Positions 11,632 to 20,688 are shown, counted from the first letter of the stretch. The stretch is DNA of 64,000 nt from Aquibium oceanicum (GCF_001889605.1 NZ_CP018171.1:2874501-2938500), one strand, 5' to 3'. Numbers and translations: made by a program. Notes: generated by a model from the letters alone, not told the origin.

Positions 11632-13545
11632 TCAGCCGGAGGCGTTGCGCACGTCCGCGACGGCTTCGAGCGCCTTGGCGAGGCGGTCGTCGCGTTCATA
11701 GATGTCGGCGAAGTACTCCACCTTTCCGTCCTGGTCCGGCCAGGCGGTGAAATAGGCGACGTAGACGGGGATCTTACGGTTCACCTTCTCGGTGGAATGG
11801 CCCTGCCCGATCTTCGCCGCGACGTGATCGACAGTGGTGCCGAGGACCGCGGCGGCCATGCCTCGCGGGTCGTGCAGCCTGACGCAGCCGTGGCTGAAGG
11901 CGCGGACGTCCTTGTTGAACAGGCTCTTGGACGGCGTGTCGTGCATGTAGATGGCGTGCTTGTTGGGGAACAGGATCTTCAGTTCCCCGAGCGCGTTCGC
12001 CTCGCTCGGCGTCTGCCTGACGTTGAAAGGGACCTTGCTGTTGTACTGCCACCAGTTGATCGACGACGAGGATATGTGGCGGCCCTTGGAATCCGTCACC
12101 TCGTAGCCGGAGCGATCGAGATAGCCTGGATCCTGGCGCAGGCGCGGCAGCATCTCGTTGACAATGATCGACTGCGGCACGCCCCAGTAGGGGTTGTAGT
12201 CGATCTGTTCGATCTCGTCGAAGAAGAAGCTTGTCTGGTTCGACACCTTGCCGACGACGACTCGCATCGACAGCTGGTCGACGCCATGGTCGTTGTAGGT
12301 CGCCGTGAATGCGGGCTGGTTGATGAAGACGCGCGGGCTGCCGAGGTCGGAGGGATGCCAGCGCAGCTGTTCCAGCGCGGTCTCGACCTTGCGCACCCGG
12401 TCGGCCTTGGACGTACCGGCGAAAGTTGCCACCGTTCGCGGACCGATGATGCCGTCGGCGCTCAGGCCCTTGGACTTCTGGGCCGCCTTGACCAGCGGCA
12501 CGAGATCGTCCGAGTAGGTGTGGTTGCCGGCGTCGCGGGCAAGCAACTCGGCATATTCGGAGCGGAAGGCGTCGTCGGCCTCGCGGGCGAAGAGCTTCAG
12601 CATCTTGGGCAGTTCGGCGCTGATGCCGCCCGGTTTGAGGAGCAGCCCGGCATCGACGACGATGTCGTTTTCGGCGCTCGCGCGCAGGACCTCGAGCTCC
12701 GCCACAAGGGCCTGGTACCTGTCGTTCTGCGGATGCCGCGACTCCATATAAGAGCGCGGATCTTGCGTGCGGGAGAGCGTATCGAGGACGGCGGCGAGAT
12801 CGAGCGGCTTCTCGGGGAAATCATAATAGCCCGAGATGCGGTTCGGATTGACGCGTCCCGAGAACGCGTCGCGGACGTAGCGCAGCACCCTGGCCGAGAG
12901 CGCCATCTCGAACCGGACAAGCTCCCTGTTGCGCTCTGGTATCTCGGACAGATCGAAGCCGGCGGGCGGCGGCGTGACCGTGTACTGGGCCGGATCCAGC
13001 CCGTACGTGCCGGCTTCGCCCAGCACGCGCAGGGCTTCCACGGCGCGGGCGTTGGCGTTGTACCCGCTCACCCAGACGAAGTCGGGATGCTCGGCATAGT
13101 GTTTCTCGATCGCCTTTGCGATCTCCTTCTCGGCCGCCAGGTCGTAGCCCTCGAGGCCGGCGACGGCCTCGCCGAAGCCGGACCCGCCGAGGGTCGGTTC
13201 GAAGGAGACGTTCCGCGGTCGTTCGATCAGCTCCTTGAACGAGACCTTCACGAGCGGGTCGGCCCTGTACTTGTGGTAGGACGGAGCGGATATCTTCGTG
13301 ATCGGGGCGGGCTTTGCCGCTTGCCGCGGCGCCGGCTGGGCCACCGGCTCACGCGTCTGGCGCTGCTCGTAACGCTGGTCGTAGCGCGGATTGCGGCCCC
13401 GGTAATCGTGGCGCGACTGCCGCTGCTGGATGCCACCCCCAAAGAGCATCTGGAAGAGATTGTCCGCCTGCGCCGGCTGCGCCGTGTTGCCCAGAAAGGC
13501 GGCGAAGGCGGCGGGAAGGAGGATGCTGCGGTGGCGTAGCTTCAT
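11632..13545 (-). CDS. YcbB/LdtD-type L,D-transpeptidase
   Basis: This 637-aa exported enzyme should make 3-3 cross-links in peptidoglycan. It starts with a signal peptide ending AQPAQA, then a Q/R/Y-rich low-complexity stretch (about residues 30-85). A scaffold domain (about 140-330), a peptidoglycan-binding motif (SKGLSADGIIGPRTVATFAG, about 385) and the YkuD catalytic domain follow. The catalytic motif SHGCVR puts the nucleophile at C554. The architecture matches E. coli LdtD (YcbB). A plausible promoter lies 85 bp upstream. A second, unrelated L,D-transpeptidase lies 2 kb away beyond the fumarase gene. Confidence 0.92.
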   Translation of the reverse strand: MKLRHRSILLPAAFAAFLGNTAQPAQADNLFQMLFGGGIQQRQSRHDYRGRNPRYDQRYEQRQTREPVAQPAPRQAAKPAPITKISAPSYHKYRADPLVKVSFKELIERPRNVSFEPTLGGSGFGEAVAGLEGYDLAAEKEIAKAIEKHYAEHPDFVWVSGYNANARAVEALRVLGEAGTYGLDPAQYTVTPPPAGFDLSEIPERNRELVRFEMALSARVLRYVRDAFSGRVNPNRISGYYDFPEKPLDLAAVLDTLSRTQDPRSYMESRHPQNDRYQALVAELEVLRASAENDIVVDAGLLLKPGGISAELPKMLKLFAREADDAFRSEYAELLARDAGNHTYSDDLVPLVKAAQKSKGLSADGIIGPRTVATFAGTSKADRVRKVETALEQLRWHPSDLGSPRVFINQPAFTATYNDHGVDQLSMRVVVGKVSNQTSFFFDEIEQIDYNPYWGVPQSIIVNEMLPRLRQDPGYLDRSGYEVTDSKGRHISSSSINWWQYNSKVPFNVRQTPSEANALGELKILFPNKHAIYMHDTPSKSLFNKDVRAFSHGCVRLHDPRGMAAAVLGTTVDHVAAKIGQGHSTEKVNRKIPVYVAYFTAWPDQDGKVEYFADIYERDDRLAKALEAVADVRNASG

Positions 13546-13629
13546 GATTTGTCCGATTGCACGTTTCGAGCTTTAGCCCCGGGGGAGCGTGGACGGGAGA
13601 CCCGCCGGCGACGAGCGCCACCCGAGCCC

Positions 13630-13658
13630 ACTATAGTGAATCATCCCGCCAAGGTTAA
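13630..13658 (-). promoter_or_regulatory. Putative sigma-70-type promoter for the L,D-transpeptidase gene
   Basis: On the minus strand TTAACC (-35, 4 of 6 consensus) and TATAGT (-10, 5 of 6) are separated by exactly 17 bp, 85-113 bp upstream of the transpeptidase ATG. The remainder of the 216-bp gap to the fumarase gene shows nothing else clear. Confidence 0.35.
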
Positions 13659-13761
13659 GCTTCCATGAAAAATGCGGCCCCAGTGTCACGATGGCGGCGG
13701 CGCGTGGACTTTTCGCAACGCGCCGCTACAACAGCGCCGTTGTCTGAACCAGAGGCCGATC

Positions 13762-15381
13762 GTGACCGCACAGGCTCCCGCCGGGATTTTCCCGCTTTCC
13801 GCCGACCCGACCCCCTACCGGAAGATCGCGGACGGGCATGTCGGGACGGAGACGTTCCGGGGCCAGGAGGTGCTGGTCGTGGAGACGGAGGCACTTCGGC
13901 TTCTCTCGGAGGCGGCCTTCGCCGACATCAACCACCTGCTGCGGCCCGGGCATCTGAAGCAGCTGGCGAGCATCCTCGAAGACCCGGAGGCGACCGACAA
14001 CGACCGCTTCGTCGCCTACGATCTCCTGAAGAACGCCAACATCGCGGCCGGTGGCATCCTGCCGATGTGCCAGGATACCGGCACGGCGATCATCATGGGC
14101 AAGAAGGGCCGCCGGGTGTGGACCGAAGGCGGCGACGCGGAGGCGCTCGGACAGGGCGTCCTCGACGCCTACGAGCGCAAGAACCTGCGCTATTCGCAGC
14201 TCGCGCCGCTGTCGATGTTCGAGGAGAAGAACACGCGCAACAACCTGCCGGCGCAGATCGACATCTACGAGGAAGGCGAGGACGCCTACAAGTTCCTGTT
14301 CGTGGCCAAAGGCGGCGGCTCGGCCAACAAGACCTTCCTCTACCAAGGCACGCCGTCGCTGATGACGCACGAAAGGATGATCGCGTTCCTGAAGGAGAAG
14401 ATCCTCACGCTCGGCACGGCCGCCTGCCCGCCCTATCATCTCGCGATCGTGATCGGCGGGACGTCGGCAGAAATGAACCTCAAGACCGTGAAGCTCGCCT
14501 CGACCCGCTATCTGGACGGCCTGCCGACGCAAGGCAGCGAGAGCGCGCACGCGTTCCGCGACCTCGCCATGGAAGAAGAGGTGCATCGGCTGACGCAGCA
14601 GATGGGGGTGGGCGCGCAGTTTGGCGGCAAGTATTTCTGCCACGACGTTCGCGTCATCCGCCTGCCGCGCCACGGCGCCTCGGTTCCGATCGGGCTCGGC
14701 GTCTCGTGCTCGGCCGACCGGCAGGCGCTCGGCAAGATCACGAAGGACGGCGTCTTTCTGGAGGAACTGGAGACCAATCCTGCACGCTATATGCCCGACA
14801 TCGACGAGGCGCGGCTGGGATCCGGCGTGGTCGAGGTGGACCTGAACCGGCCAATGCCAGAGATTCTGGCGCTCCTATCGCGTCACCCAGTGAAGACGCG
14901 GCTTTCGCTCACCGGTACGATCGTGGTGGCGCGCGACATCGCCCATGCGAAGATCTGCGAACGGCTTGAACGCGGGGAAGCCATGCCGGCCTACATGAAG
15001 GACCATCCGGTCTACTACGCCGGCCCCGCCAAGACACCGGCCGGCTATGCCTCGGGATCGTTCGGCCCGACCACGGCTGGGCGGATGGACGCCTACGTCG
15101 ACCAGTTCCAGTCGTTCGGCGGCTCCATGGTGATGCTGGCCAAGGGCAACCGGTCCCGACAGGTGCGCGAGGCCTGCGCCCGGCACGGCGGCTTCTATCT
15201 CGGATCGATCGGAGGACCGGCGGCGCGGCTCGCGCAGGACTGCATCCGCAACGTCGAGGTGCTGGAGTATCCCGAACTCGGCATGGAAGCGGTGTGGCGG
15301 ATCGAGGTCGAGGATTTTCCCGCTTTCATCGTCATCGACGACAAGGGCAACGACTTCTTCAAGGAATTCGATCTCGGCTGA
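13762..15381 (+). CDS. Class I (iron-sulfur) fumarate hydratase
   Basis: This 539-aa enzyme is of the FumA/FumB class I type and converts fumarate to L-malate in the TCA cycle. Cysteines C103 (LPMCQDTG), C222 (TAACPPYH) and C316 (VSCSADRQ) match the three ligands of the [4Fe-4S] cluster. The C-terminal beta domain contains [20 protein letters not shown]. The GTG at 13762 is chosen because homology starts there and AGAGG precedes it; the frame stays open further upstream without family similarity. An oxygen-sensitive class I fumarase often coexists with the stable FumC, which is not in this window. Confidence 0.94.
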   Translation: MTAQAPAGIFPLSADPTPYRKIADGHVGTETFRGQEVLVVETEALRLLSEAAFADINHLLRPGHLKQLASILEDPEATDNDRFVAYDLLKNANIAAGGILPMCQDTGTAIIMGKKGRRVWTEGGDAEALGQGVLDAYERKNLRYSQLAPLSMFEEKNTRNNLPAQIDIYEEGEDAYKFLFVAKGGGSANKTFLYQGTPSLMTHERMIAFLKEKILTLGTAACPPYHLAIVIGGTSAEMNLKTVKLASTRYLDGLPTQGSESAHAFRDLAMEEEVHRLTQQMGVGAQFGGKYFCHDVRVIRLPRHGASVPIGLGVSCSADRQALGKITKDGVFLEELETNPARYMPDIDEARLGSGVVEVDLNRPMPEILALLSRHPVKTRLSLTGTIVVARDIAHAKICERLERGEAMPAYMKDHPVYYAGPAKTPAGYASGSFGPTTAGRMDAYVDQFQSFGGSMVMLAKGNRSRQVREACARHGGFYLGSIGGPAARLAQDCIRNVEVLEYPELGMEAVWRIEVEDFPAFIVIDDKGNDFFKEFDLG

Positions 15382-15528
15382 CGGTCCGTTCGTCGCGACG
15401 CACGCTCACGCAACGTTGATGAACCTTCGCAGCGTCGGAGGGCGCCCGAGGTTGACTGACCGCGACATGGCAGCATGATGGCCGCCGGAGTGGACGGACC
15501 GAAGGTCCGATCGAGAGGAAAAGACGGA

Positions 15529-16158
15529 ATGAAGCCACTTTTTTCGCGCATTCTCCTGGCCGTGGTGACGGCCCTGTTCCTGTGCGCACCGGGGCCCGGT
15601 TTCGGCACGTCCGGTACCGCGCAGGCCGAGAACGCCTTCGCGCGCTTCATTCGCGGCGGGCAGCCGAGGGCCGAGCACAGCCGCTACAGGTCGTCGGACA
15701 AGTCTCCGATCCCCCGCCAGGTGGTGCGCTATGACGGGCGGTACGGCAAGGACACGATCGTGGTCGACACGTCGGAGCGGCGGCTCTACTACACGCTGGG
15801 CAACGGCCGGGCGATCAAATACGGCGTCGGCGTCGGACGCGAAGGCTTCACCTGGTCGGGCACGGACCGGATCTCGCGCAAGGCCGAGTGGCCGGGCTGG
15901 ACCCCTCCCCCGCAGATGATCCGCCGCGAGGCTGCCAAGGGCCGCAAGCTTCCTGCCCACATGCCCGGCGGACCGGACAATCCCCTTGGCGCTCGCGCGC
16001 TCTATATCGGCGGGACGCTCTACCGCATCCACGGCACCAACCAGCCTTGGACGATCGGCCATGCGATGTCCTCGGGCTGCATCCGCATGGCCAACGAGGA
16101 CGTCATTCACCTCTACGAACAGGTCGGCGTCGGCACGAAGGTGGTGGTGCTCCGCTGA
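15529..16158 (+). CDS. Small L,D-transpeptidase (YkuD domain)
   Basis: This 209-aa exported protein has a signal peptide (MKPLFSRILLAVVTALFLCA..., cleavage likely after QAE near residue 35) and a YkuD domain from about residue 75. The catalytic motif is HAMSSGCIRM with C184 as nucleophile, and the earlier RIHGTN supplies the conserved histidine. This ErfK/YbiS-type architecture has no peptidoglycan-binding module. It may anchor proteins or form 3-3 cross-links. The ATG at 15529 follows GAGAGGAAAAG. A small hairpin (CGGACC/GGTCCG, 15495-15509) lies just before that ribosome binding site. Confidence 0.9.
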   Translation: MKPLFSRILLAVVTALFLCAPGPGFGTSGTAQAENAFARFIRGGQPRAEHSRYRSSDKSPIPRQVVRYDGRYGKDTIVVDTSERRLYYTLGNGRAIKYGVGVGREGFTWSGTDRISRKAEWPGWTPPPQMIRREAAKGRKLPAHMPGGPDNPLGARALYIGGTLYRIHGTNQPWTIGHAMSSGCIRMANEDVIHLYEQVGVGTKVVVLR

Positions 16159-16185
16159 GCGGATCCCGAGGAAGGACGCAACGAC

Positions 16186-16584
16186 ATGGCGAGGAAGAGC
16201 CTGCAGGCGATGCTCGACGACGCGAATGCCGAGGTCGAGGCATGGTCGCCGCAAACCGCGTCCGAAAGGCTTCGACGCGAGGACACATTGCTCGTCGACC
16301 TGCGCGACCCGCGGGAACTCGAGCGCGAGGGCAAGATCGCAGGGGCATTCCACTGTCCGCGCGGCATGCTGGAATTCTGGATCGATCCCGACAGCCCCTA
16401 CCACAAGGACGTCTTCTCCTCGGACAAACAGTTCGTCTTCTTCTGCGCCGGCGGCCTGCGTTCCGCGCTTGCGGCCAAGACGGCGCAGGACCTGGGGCTC
16501 GAACGGGTGAGCCACATCGAAGGCGGCTTCGGCGCCTGGAAGGAAGCGGGCCTGCCGCACGAGCCGGGCAAACCCAGGAGCTAG
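16186..16584 (+). CDS. Rhodanese-like domain protein
   Basis: This 132-aa single-domain rhodanese has the active-site loop CAGGLRS with the predicted persulfide cysteine at C87, and the conserved N-terminal VDLRDPRELEREG and C-terminal HIEGGFGAWKEAG. It probably transfers sulfane sulfur, though the acceptor is unknown. It lies 27 bp after the small L,D-transpeptidase on the same strand and may share its transcript. It converges with the alpha/beta hydrolase at 16600. Confidence 0.9.
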   Translation: MARKSLQAMLDDANAEVEAWSPQTASERLRREDTLLVDLRDPRELEREGKIAGAFHCPRGMLEFWIDPDSPYHKDVFSSDKQFVFFCAGGLRSALAAKTAQDLGLERVSHIEGGFGAWKEAGLPHEPGKPRS

Positions 16585-16599
16585 ACAGAAACCGAGCGT

Positions 16600-17511
16600 T
16601 CAGTGAGCGAGCGTGGCGTGCTGCCCGCCCGCGACGAAGGATGTGAGTTCGGCGAGCACGCCCGGTCCGGCGACGATGCGGCGGTGGCCGAGGCCCGGCG
16701 CCCAGACGAGCCGGACATGGCGACCGGCGCTGGCATAGGCCTTCGCATTTTCGGCCGGCACTTCCTTGTCGTCCGGCGCGTGAATGACCAGCGTCGGGAT
16801 ATCCACCCGCGCCAGTTGGTTCGCGCCGACGAAATCATCCAGCGGACGGCCGGACAGCCGCTCGATATGGCCCACCAGAGCGGTTTGCGTCCGCGTGCCG
16901 AGGTTCATCATACGGCCGAAATCTGCGAAATAGGCCGGCATGGAGTTGGGCGCGGAGATGAGCACGAGGCGTTCGGCCGCGACCGCCGGGATGCCACGGA
17001 TCGAGCCGACGATCGCATTCACCGCCACGGCGCCGCCGAAGGAATGTCCGACGACCGCGTCGAAGGGTCCGAACCACTCGGCCGCCTTGGCGGCGGCCTC
17101 GACGGCATTGGCCATGTTGAGCCGCCGGCCGGACGATTTTCCGTGGCCGGGAAGGTCGATGGCAATGACACGGGCGCCCGACCGGCGCAACGCATCGATC
17201 AGCGCGGCCATGTGGTCGGTGCGCGAATGCCAACCATGGATGACGAGAACGGTGCGGCGGCGATCCGTCCCCTGGGGAGGCCGGAAGTCATGCGCCACGA
17301 TGCAGCTGGAACCGGTGGTCAGGCGGTGCTGCCGGGCCTCTGCCATGAAGGGCGCCGCCTGGTCGAGCGCGCGCCGTTCCTTCTCCGGCACACGGTCAGG
17401 ATGGGGGGTGCGGCAGAACAGCTCGAAGGCGGCTCTTCCCGCGATCCCGGGGGCGATGTGGTCTGCTACTCGAAACGCGGAACGGATGACAGTCAACGGA
17501 AATGATGCCAT
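16600..17511 (-). CDS. Alpha/beta hydrolase
   Basis: This 303-aa hydrolase fold protein has the nucleophile elbow GHSFGG (S157), an upstream VLVIHGWHSRTDHM oxyanion-hole region, an acid in VIHAPDDKEVP and the late histidine in GLGHRRIV. No signal peptide is obvious. It is divergent from the MarR gene, and the 48 bp between the two start codons carry a double palindrome. It is therefore a likely MarR target, perhaps acting on the compound the regulator senses. Substrate unknown. Confidence 0.85.
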   Translation of the reverse strand: MASFPLTVIRSAFRVADHIAPGIAGRAAFELFCRTPHPDRVPEKERRALDQAAPFMAEARQHRLTTGSSCIVAHDFRPPQGTDRRRTVLVIHGWHSRTDHMAALIDALRRSGARVIAIDLPGHGKSSGRRLNMANAVEAAAKAAEWFGPFDAVVGHSFGGAVAVNAIVGSIRGIPAVAAERLVLISAPNSMPAYFADFGRMMNLGTRTQTALVGHIERLSGRPLDDFVGANQLARVDIPTLVIHAPDDKEVPAENAKAYASAGRHVRLVWAPGLGHRRIVAGPGVLAELTSFVAGGQHATLAH

Positions 17512-17530
17512 GGTGGGAATCCGTCAATTA

Positions 17531-17565
17531 GTTCAAGCGTGAACAGTATTAGTTCAAGGATGAAC
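17531..17565. promoter_or_regulatory. Double palindromic operator between hydrolase and marR
   Basis: Two copies of GTTCA-N4-TGAAC lie at 17531-17544 and 17552-17565, 21 bp apart, which is two helical turns and puts both on the same DNA face. Each is flanked by TTA or ATTA on the left. The second overlaps the marR start codon. Symmetry, length and position between a MarR gene and a divergent target fit a MarR-family operator, so both autoregulation and control of the hydrolase are expected. Confidence 0.7.
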
Positions 17566-18012
17566 AAAAAGCAAGACCTTCCCTGGGACAATCCGCGATT
17601 CCGGAACTGGATCGCCGTGGTGCGCGCCGAAAAGGCTGTGGTGCGGGCGCTGACCAAGGCGCTGGCACCCTTCGACCTGAAGCTGGCGCAGCTCGACATG
17701 TTGATGAACCTGTTCCGGCATCCGGGGATGTCGCAGCACGACCTCGCGCGCCGGCTGCTCGTCGGCCGCTCGAACATCACCATGCTTCTTCCACAGCTGG
17801 AGAAGCAGGGACTGCTGCGGCGCGAGAGCGACGCCTCCGACAAGCGCGTCATGCGCCTGTTCCTGACGTCCGAAGGCGAGGCGCTGCTGATGCAGGCGCT
17901 GGAGGTCTATACCGGGCTCATCGACAAGGTGATGTCGCAGTCCAGCCCGCGCGAATGCGACATGGTGGGCGAACAGATGCGCCGCATCGAGGAGATGCTG
18001 GCAAACGAGTGA
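17560..18012 (+). CDS. MarR-family transcriptional regulator
   Basis: This 150-aa winged-helix protein has the MarR core: helix-turn-helix MSQHDLARRLLVGRSNITMLLPQLEKQG and the wing RRESDASDKRVMRLFLTSEG with the conserved DxR motif. The start is uncertain. ATG 17560 is the clearest, but it sits inside the second operator copy with only a weak AAGG before it; GTG 17539 (7 residues longer) lies inside the first copy. Translation from a leaderless or nearly leaderless transcript is possible. It probably represses itself and the divergent hydrolase. Confidence 0.88.
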   Translation: MNKKQDLPWDNPRFRNWIAVVRAEKAVVRALTKALAPFDLKLAQLDMLMNLFRHPGMSQHDLARRLLVGRSNITMLLPQLEKQGLLRRESDASDKRVMRLFLTSEGEALLMQALEVYTGLIDKVMSQSSPRECDMVGEQMRRIEEMLANE

Positions 18013-18014
18013 GC

Positions 18015-18033
18015 GGCCGGACGCGCGCCGGCC
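18015..18033. terminator. Weak hairpin between convergent marR and uspA
   Basis: GGCCGG and CCGGCC form a 6-bp GC-only stem with a 7-base loop in the 30 bp between the two converging stop codons. There is no T-run on either side, so if it terminates it would be inefficient or Rho-assisted. Confidence 0.35.
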
Positions 18034-18042
18034 CCGCTCCCG

Positions 18043-18453
18043 TCAGCGGATGACGAGCACCGAACAGCGCGCATGGCGCACGACGCGTGCGGCGGTCGAG
18101 CCGATCAGGTAATCCTGGAAGCCCGGCCGGTGCGAGGCGATGACGATGACTTCGGAGCCGTGCTCGCCGGCGGCGGCGAGAATCGCCGAGGCAGGCTGGC
18201 CGATCCGCACGTCGATCTCCGCGGTGACCCCCTCATCCCTTGCCAGTTGCTCGAGCCTTGCGATGGCCTCGTCCCGAGAACTCTCCATGATGCCGCGCGG
18301 AAGCTCGGCCGCGACATAGGTCGGTACGTCCTCGACGATGTGCACGAGCACGATCGAGGCTCCGTCGTCGGCGAGCTGGCGCGCCGCGTCGAGCATGAGC
18401 TTCGCCTTGCCCGATTCGTGCAGGTCGATCGGAACGAGAATTTTCGAGTACAT
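18043..18453 (-). CDS. Universal stress protein (UspA family)
   Basis: This 136-aa single Usp domain protein begins MYSKILVPIDLHESGKAK. Its C-terminal half carries EVIVIASHRPGFQDYLIGSTAARVVRHARCSVLVIR, which matches the ATP-binding G-2x-G-9x-G(S/T) pattern only partly (GSTA is kept). The ATG at 18453 is fixed by GGAGGGG on the minus strand. The 103-bp upstream gap contains a stem-loop and an FNR/FixK-like box, so oxygen- or redox-responsive expression is possible, as for many proteobacterial usp genes. Confidence 0.9.
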   Translation of the reverse strand: MYSKILVPIDLHESGKAKLMLDAARQLADDGASIVLVHIVEDVPTYVAAELPRGIMESSRDEAIARLEQLARDEGVTAEIDVRIGQPASAILAAAGEHGSEVIVIASHRPGFQDYLIGSTAARVVRHARCSVLVIR

Positions 18454-18483
18454 GGTAACCCCTCCGCAAATGCCGGAACATTT

Positions 18484-18505
18484 CGCAGGCCGAAGATGGC
18501 CTGCG
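18484..18505 (-). other. Stem-loop in the uspA leader
   Basis: CGCAGGCC and GGCCTGCG form a perfect 8-bp stem around a 6-base loop, 31-52 bp upstream of the uspA ATG and downstream of the next gene's stop (18557). It has no T-run. It could be a transcript 3' end for the hydrolase or a 5' structure on the uspA mRNA. Confidence 0.4.
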
Positions 18506-18521
18506 CACGGGTATGCGCGCA

Positions 18522-18535
18522 TTGCGATGGATCAA
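18522..18535 (-). promoter_or_regulatory. FNR/FixK-like box upstream of uspA
   Basis: The minus strand reads TTGATCCATCGCAA, which matches 8 of the 10 defined bases of the FNR/FixK consensus TTGAT-N4-ATCAA. Its centre lies about 75 bp upstream of the uspA start codon. At a class II position the transcript would start near 18487. Confidence 0.35.
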
Positions 18536-18556
18536 TCGTCGCGGCGGCAGCAGGGT

Positions 18557-19321
18557 TCAGTCGGCGACGAGCGGATGGTCGCTGAGGAACGCTACGACGC
18601 GCTTCTTGAAGGTGCGGTCGCCGACGGAGAGCATGTGGTCGCGGCCATCGATTGCGAAGACCTCCGCATCCGGCATCAGGGCTGCCAGCGGCTCCGGTGC
18701 GCCGGCGATGTCGTCGGTGGTGCCAACCGCGATCAGGGTCGGCTGCGAGATGCGCGCCGCGTCCGCCTCGTCCAAGAGATCGCGCGACGTGGCGATGCAG
18801 GCGGCCAGCGCCCGGCGATCGCTTTTCGTCTGGTCCGCGAAGGCGCGGAACATCCGGCCGCGGGAATGCTCGATGGCGGAGGGATCCTCGGCGAGCAGCG
18901 CATCGGCGATCGTGCCCCATTCGCCCACACCCTCGACCATGCCTATACCCAGCCCGCCGAAGACGAGCGTGGCGACCCTGGAAGGATGCTCGAGCGCGGT
19001 AAAGGCGCAAACGCGCGCGCCCATCGAGTAGCCCATCAGGTGGGCGCGTTCTATTGAGAGATGGTCGAGCAGCGCGGCGGCGTCGGCGGCCATGCGCGAA
19101 GGGCGATAGTCTTCCGGATCGTAGCTTTTCGACGAGTTGCCGTGGCCGCGGTTGTCGATCGCGACGACGCGGTATCCCGCCTCCGTCAACGTGCGCACCC
19201 ATCCCGGACCGACCCAGTTCACCTTGATGCTCGAGGCGAAGCCGTGGATCAGCAGGACCGGATCGCCCTCCCCTTCGTCGATGTAGGAAAGGTCGAACCC
19301 TTCATGGGTGAACGATGGCAT
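18557..19321 (-). CDS. Alpha/beta hydrolase
   Basis: This 254-aa hydrolase has the N-terminal VLLIHGFASS oxyanion loop, IDNRGHGNSSK, the nucleophile elbow MGYSMGAR (S99), an acid near LMPDAEVF and the histidine in GRDHMLSVGD. The layout resembles 3-oxoadipate enol-lactonase-like and haloperoxidase-like hydrolases, but no pathway gene is nearby. It lies between the DUF192 gene and uspA on the same strand. Substrate unknown. Confidence 0.87.
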   Translation of the reverse strand: MPSFTHEGFDLSYIDEGEGDPVLLIHGFASSIKVNWVGPGWVRTLTEAGYRVVAIDNRGHGNSSKSYDPEDYRPSRMAADAAALLDHLSIERAHLMGYSMGARVCAFTALEHPSRVATLVFGGLGIGMVEGVGEWGTIADALLAEDPSAIEHSRGRMFRAFADQTKSDRRALAACIATSRDLLDEADAARISQPTLIAVGTTDDIAGAPEPLAALMPDAEVFAIDGRDHMLSVGDRTFKKRVVAFLSDHPLVAD

Positions 19322-19341
19322 GCGCTGCGTATCCCGCCGTC

Positions 19342-19857
19342 TCAGTTGCCGCCGGCGGCCTGGATCAGGGGATGGGTGAGCATATCTCCCTCCTCGATGC
19401 CCATGGCTTCCGCTGTGCCGCGGTTCAGTTCCAGCACGAAGCGGGCGGGCACGGTCGGGCCCGGCGAGATGGTGTCGGTGGAGAAGGGTTCGCCCGGGAG
19501 GATGGCCAGCACCTTGCCCTTTTCCGAGATGAACAGGAGATCGAGCGGGAGGATGGTGTTCATCATCCAGAAGCCGAGCGGCTGCGTCTGTTCGAAGACG
19601 AAGAGCATGCCTTGGCTTTCCGGCATGCGCTCACGGAACATCAGGCCCCGGCGGCGCTCTTCCGGTTCGTCGGCGATTTCCACCGCGAAGCTCTTCTTTC
19701 CCTGATCGGTCTCGGCCACGAGCGGCGCCGGGTCGACCGGCAGGATCATCGGGCTTCCAGCCTCCTGCGCGGAGACGCTGGGCGCGGAAAGCATGACGAA
19801 TGCGGTGAAAAAGACGAGGGCTGGCATCCGAACCAGCCCGGCAAAGCGTCGCATCAT
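19342..19857 (-). CDS. DUF192 domain exported protein
   Basis: This 171-aa protein has a hydrophobic signal sequence (residues 5-30, cleavage likely after VSA) and one DUF192 domain with the family motifs RGLMFRERMPESQGMLFVFEQ, FWMMNTILPLDLLFI and FVLELNRGTAEAMGIEEGD. The role of this small beta-rich domain is not established. It follows the double cold-shock gene by 11 bp on the same strand, so the two are probably cotranscribed, a pairing I recall from Rhizobiales. Confidence 0.88.
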   Translation of the reverse strand: MMRRFAGLVRMPALVFFTAFVMLSAPSVSAQEAGSPMILPVDPAPLVAETDQGKKSFAVEIADEPEERRRGLMFRERMPESQGMLFVFEQTQPLGFWMMNTILPLDLLFISEKGKVLAILPGEPFSTDTISPGPTVPARFVLELNRGTAEAMGIEEGDMLTHPLIQAAGGN

Positions 19858-19868
19858 GTCCAGTCCCG

Positions 19869-20462
19869 TCAGTTGGAGAACGGCAGCGTCCCAACATCGG
19901 GATGAATTTCGGCGGCCATAAGGCCTTTCTCGCCGCGACCGAAGCGTACCAGAACCACCTGGCCGGGACGAAGCTCGGCAATGCCGAACTGGCGCAACGT
20001 TTCCATATGGACGAAAATGTCTTCCGTCCCCTCGCCGCGCGTCAGGAAGCCGAAGCCCTTGGTGCGGTTGAACCACTTTACCAGCGCCCGCTCGAGGCCG
20101 CTCTCGGGAGCGACGGTGACATGGGTGCGCTGGGCCGGCTGCTCCTTGGGATGGACGGCGGTGCTCATGTCCATCGACAGGACCTTGAAGCACTGAAAGC
20201 CCCGATCGCCGCGCCGGATAAGGCAGACGATCCGCGCGCCCTCCATGGCGGTCTGGAAACCATCGCGCCGAAGGCACGTCACGTGAAGCAGGATGTCGCC
20301 GAAGTGCGGCTCGTCGGGAAGGATGAAACCATATCCCTTCGCGACGTCGAACCACTTGATCGCACCGGCTATTTCGGTCAGATCCTCGGACGGGCCGTTG
20401 TCGGCATTCAGGGCCGCGGCCCTGAACAATTCCCGTCCCTCCGTAGAGGAATTATCCCCCAT
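19869..20462 (-). CDS. Cold-shock protein with two CSD domains
   Basis: This 197-aa protein carries two cold-shock domains. The first (about residues 31-95) has [16 protein letters not shown] and DILLHVTCL. The second (about 128-190) has [16 protein letters not shown] and DIFVHMETL. These are the RNP1- and RNP2-like motifs that bind single-stranded nucleic acid. The first domain is less canonical (LLHV instead of FVH). Duplicated CSD proteins are characteristic of alphaproteobacteria. It heads a likely operon with DUF192. The 226-bp gap upstream, shared with gloA, holds an AAGCTT repeat pair (20588-20603) and no gene. Confidence 0.92.
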   Translation of the reverse strand: MGDNSSTEGRELFRAAALNADNGPSEDLTEIAGAIKWFDVAKGYGFILPDEPHFGDILLHVTCLRRDGFQTAMEGARIVCLIRRGDRGFQCFKVLSMDMSTAVHPKEQPAQRTHVTVAPESGLERALVKWFNRTKGFGFLTRGEGTEDIFVHMETLRQFGIAELRPGQVVLVRFGRGEKGLMAAEIHPDVGTLPFSN

Positions 20463-20688
20463 CCGAACGCACCTTCCAATCGGCCACTCTACTGATTCCC
20501 GAATTCAGGATAACACCGTGGTCGCCCCTGTCAGCAGGCGTTAAGCATTTTTTTCAAGTTTTACGCAGTCTGATTCAAGCCCCGCGCAAGCTTCGGCAAG
20601 CTTAACCGGCTGAATGTTGCCTCAGAGCCTCGCGTGCGCCATATGCGGGGCGGCTTTCACCGCCGAAAAATGGTCAGGAAAGAACGAC

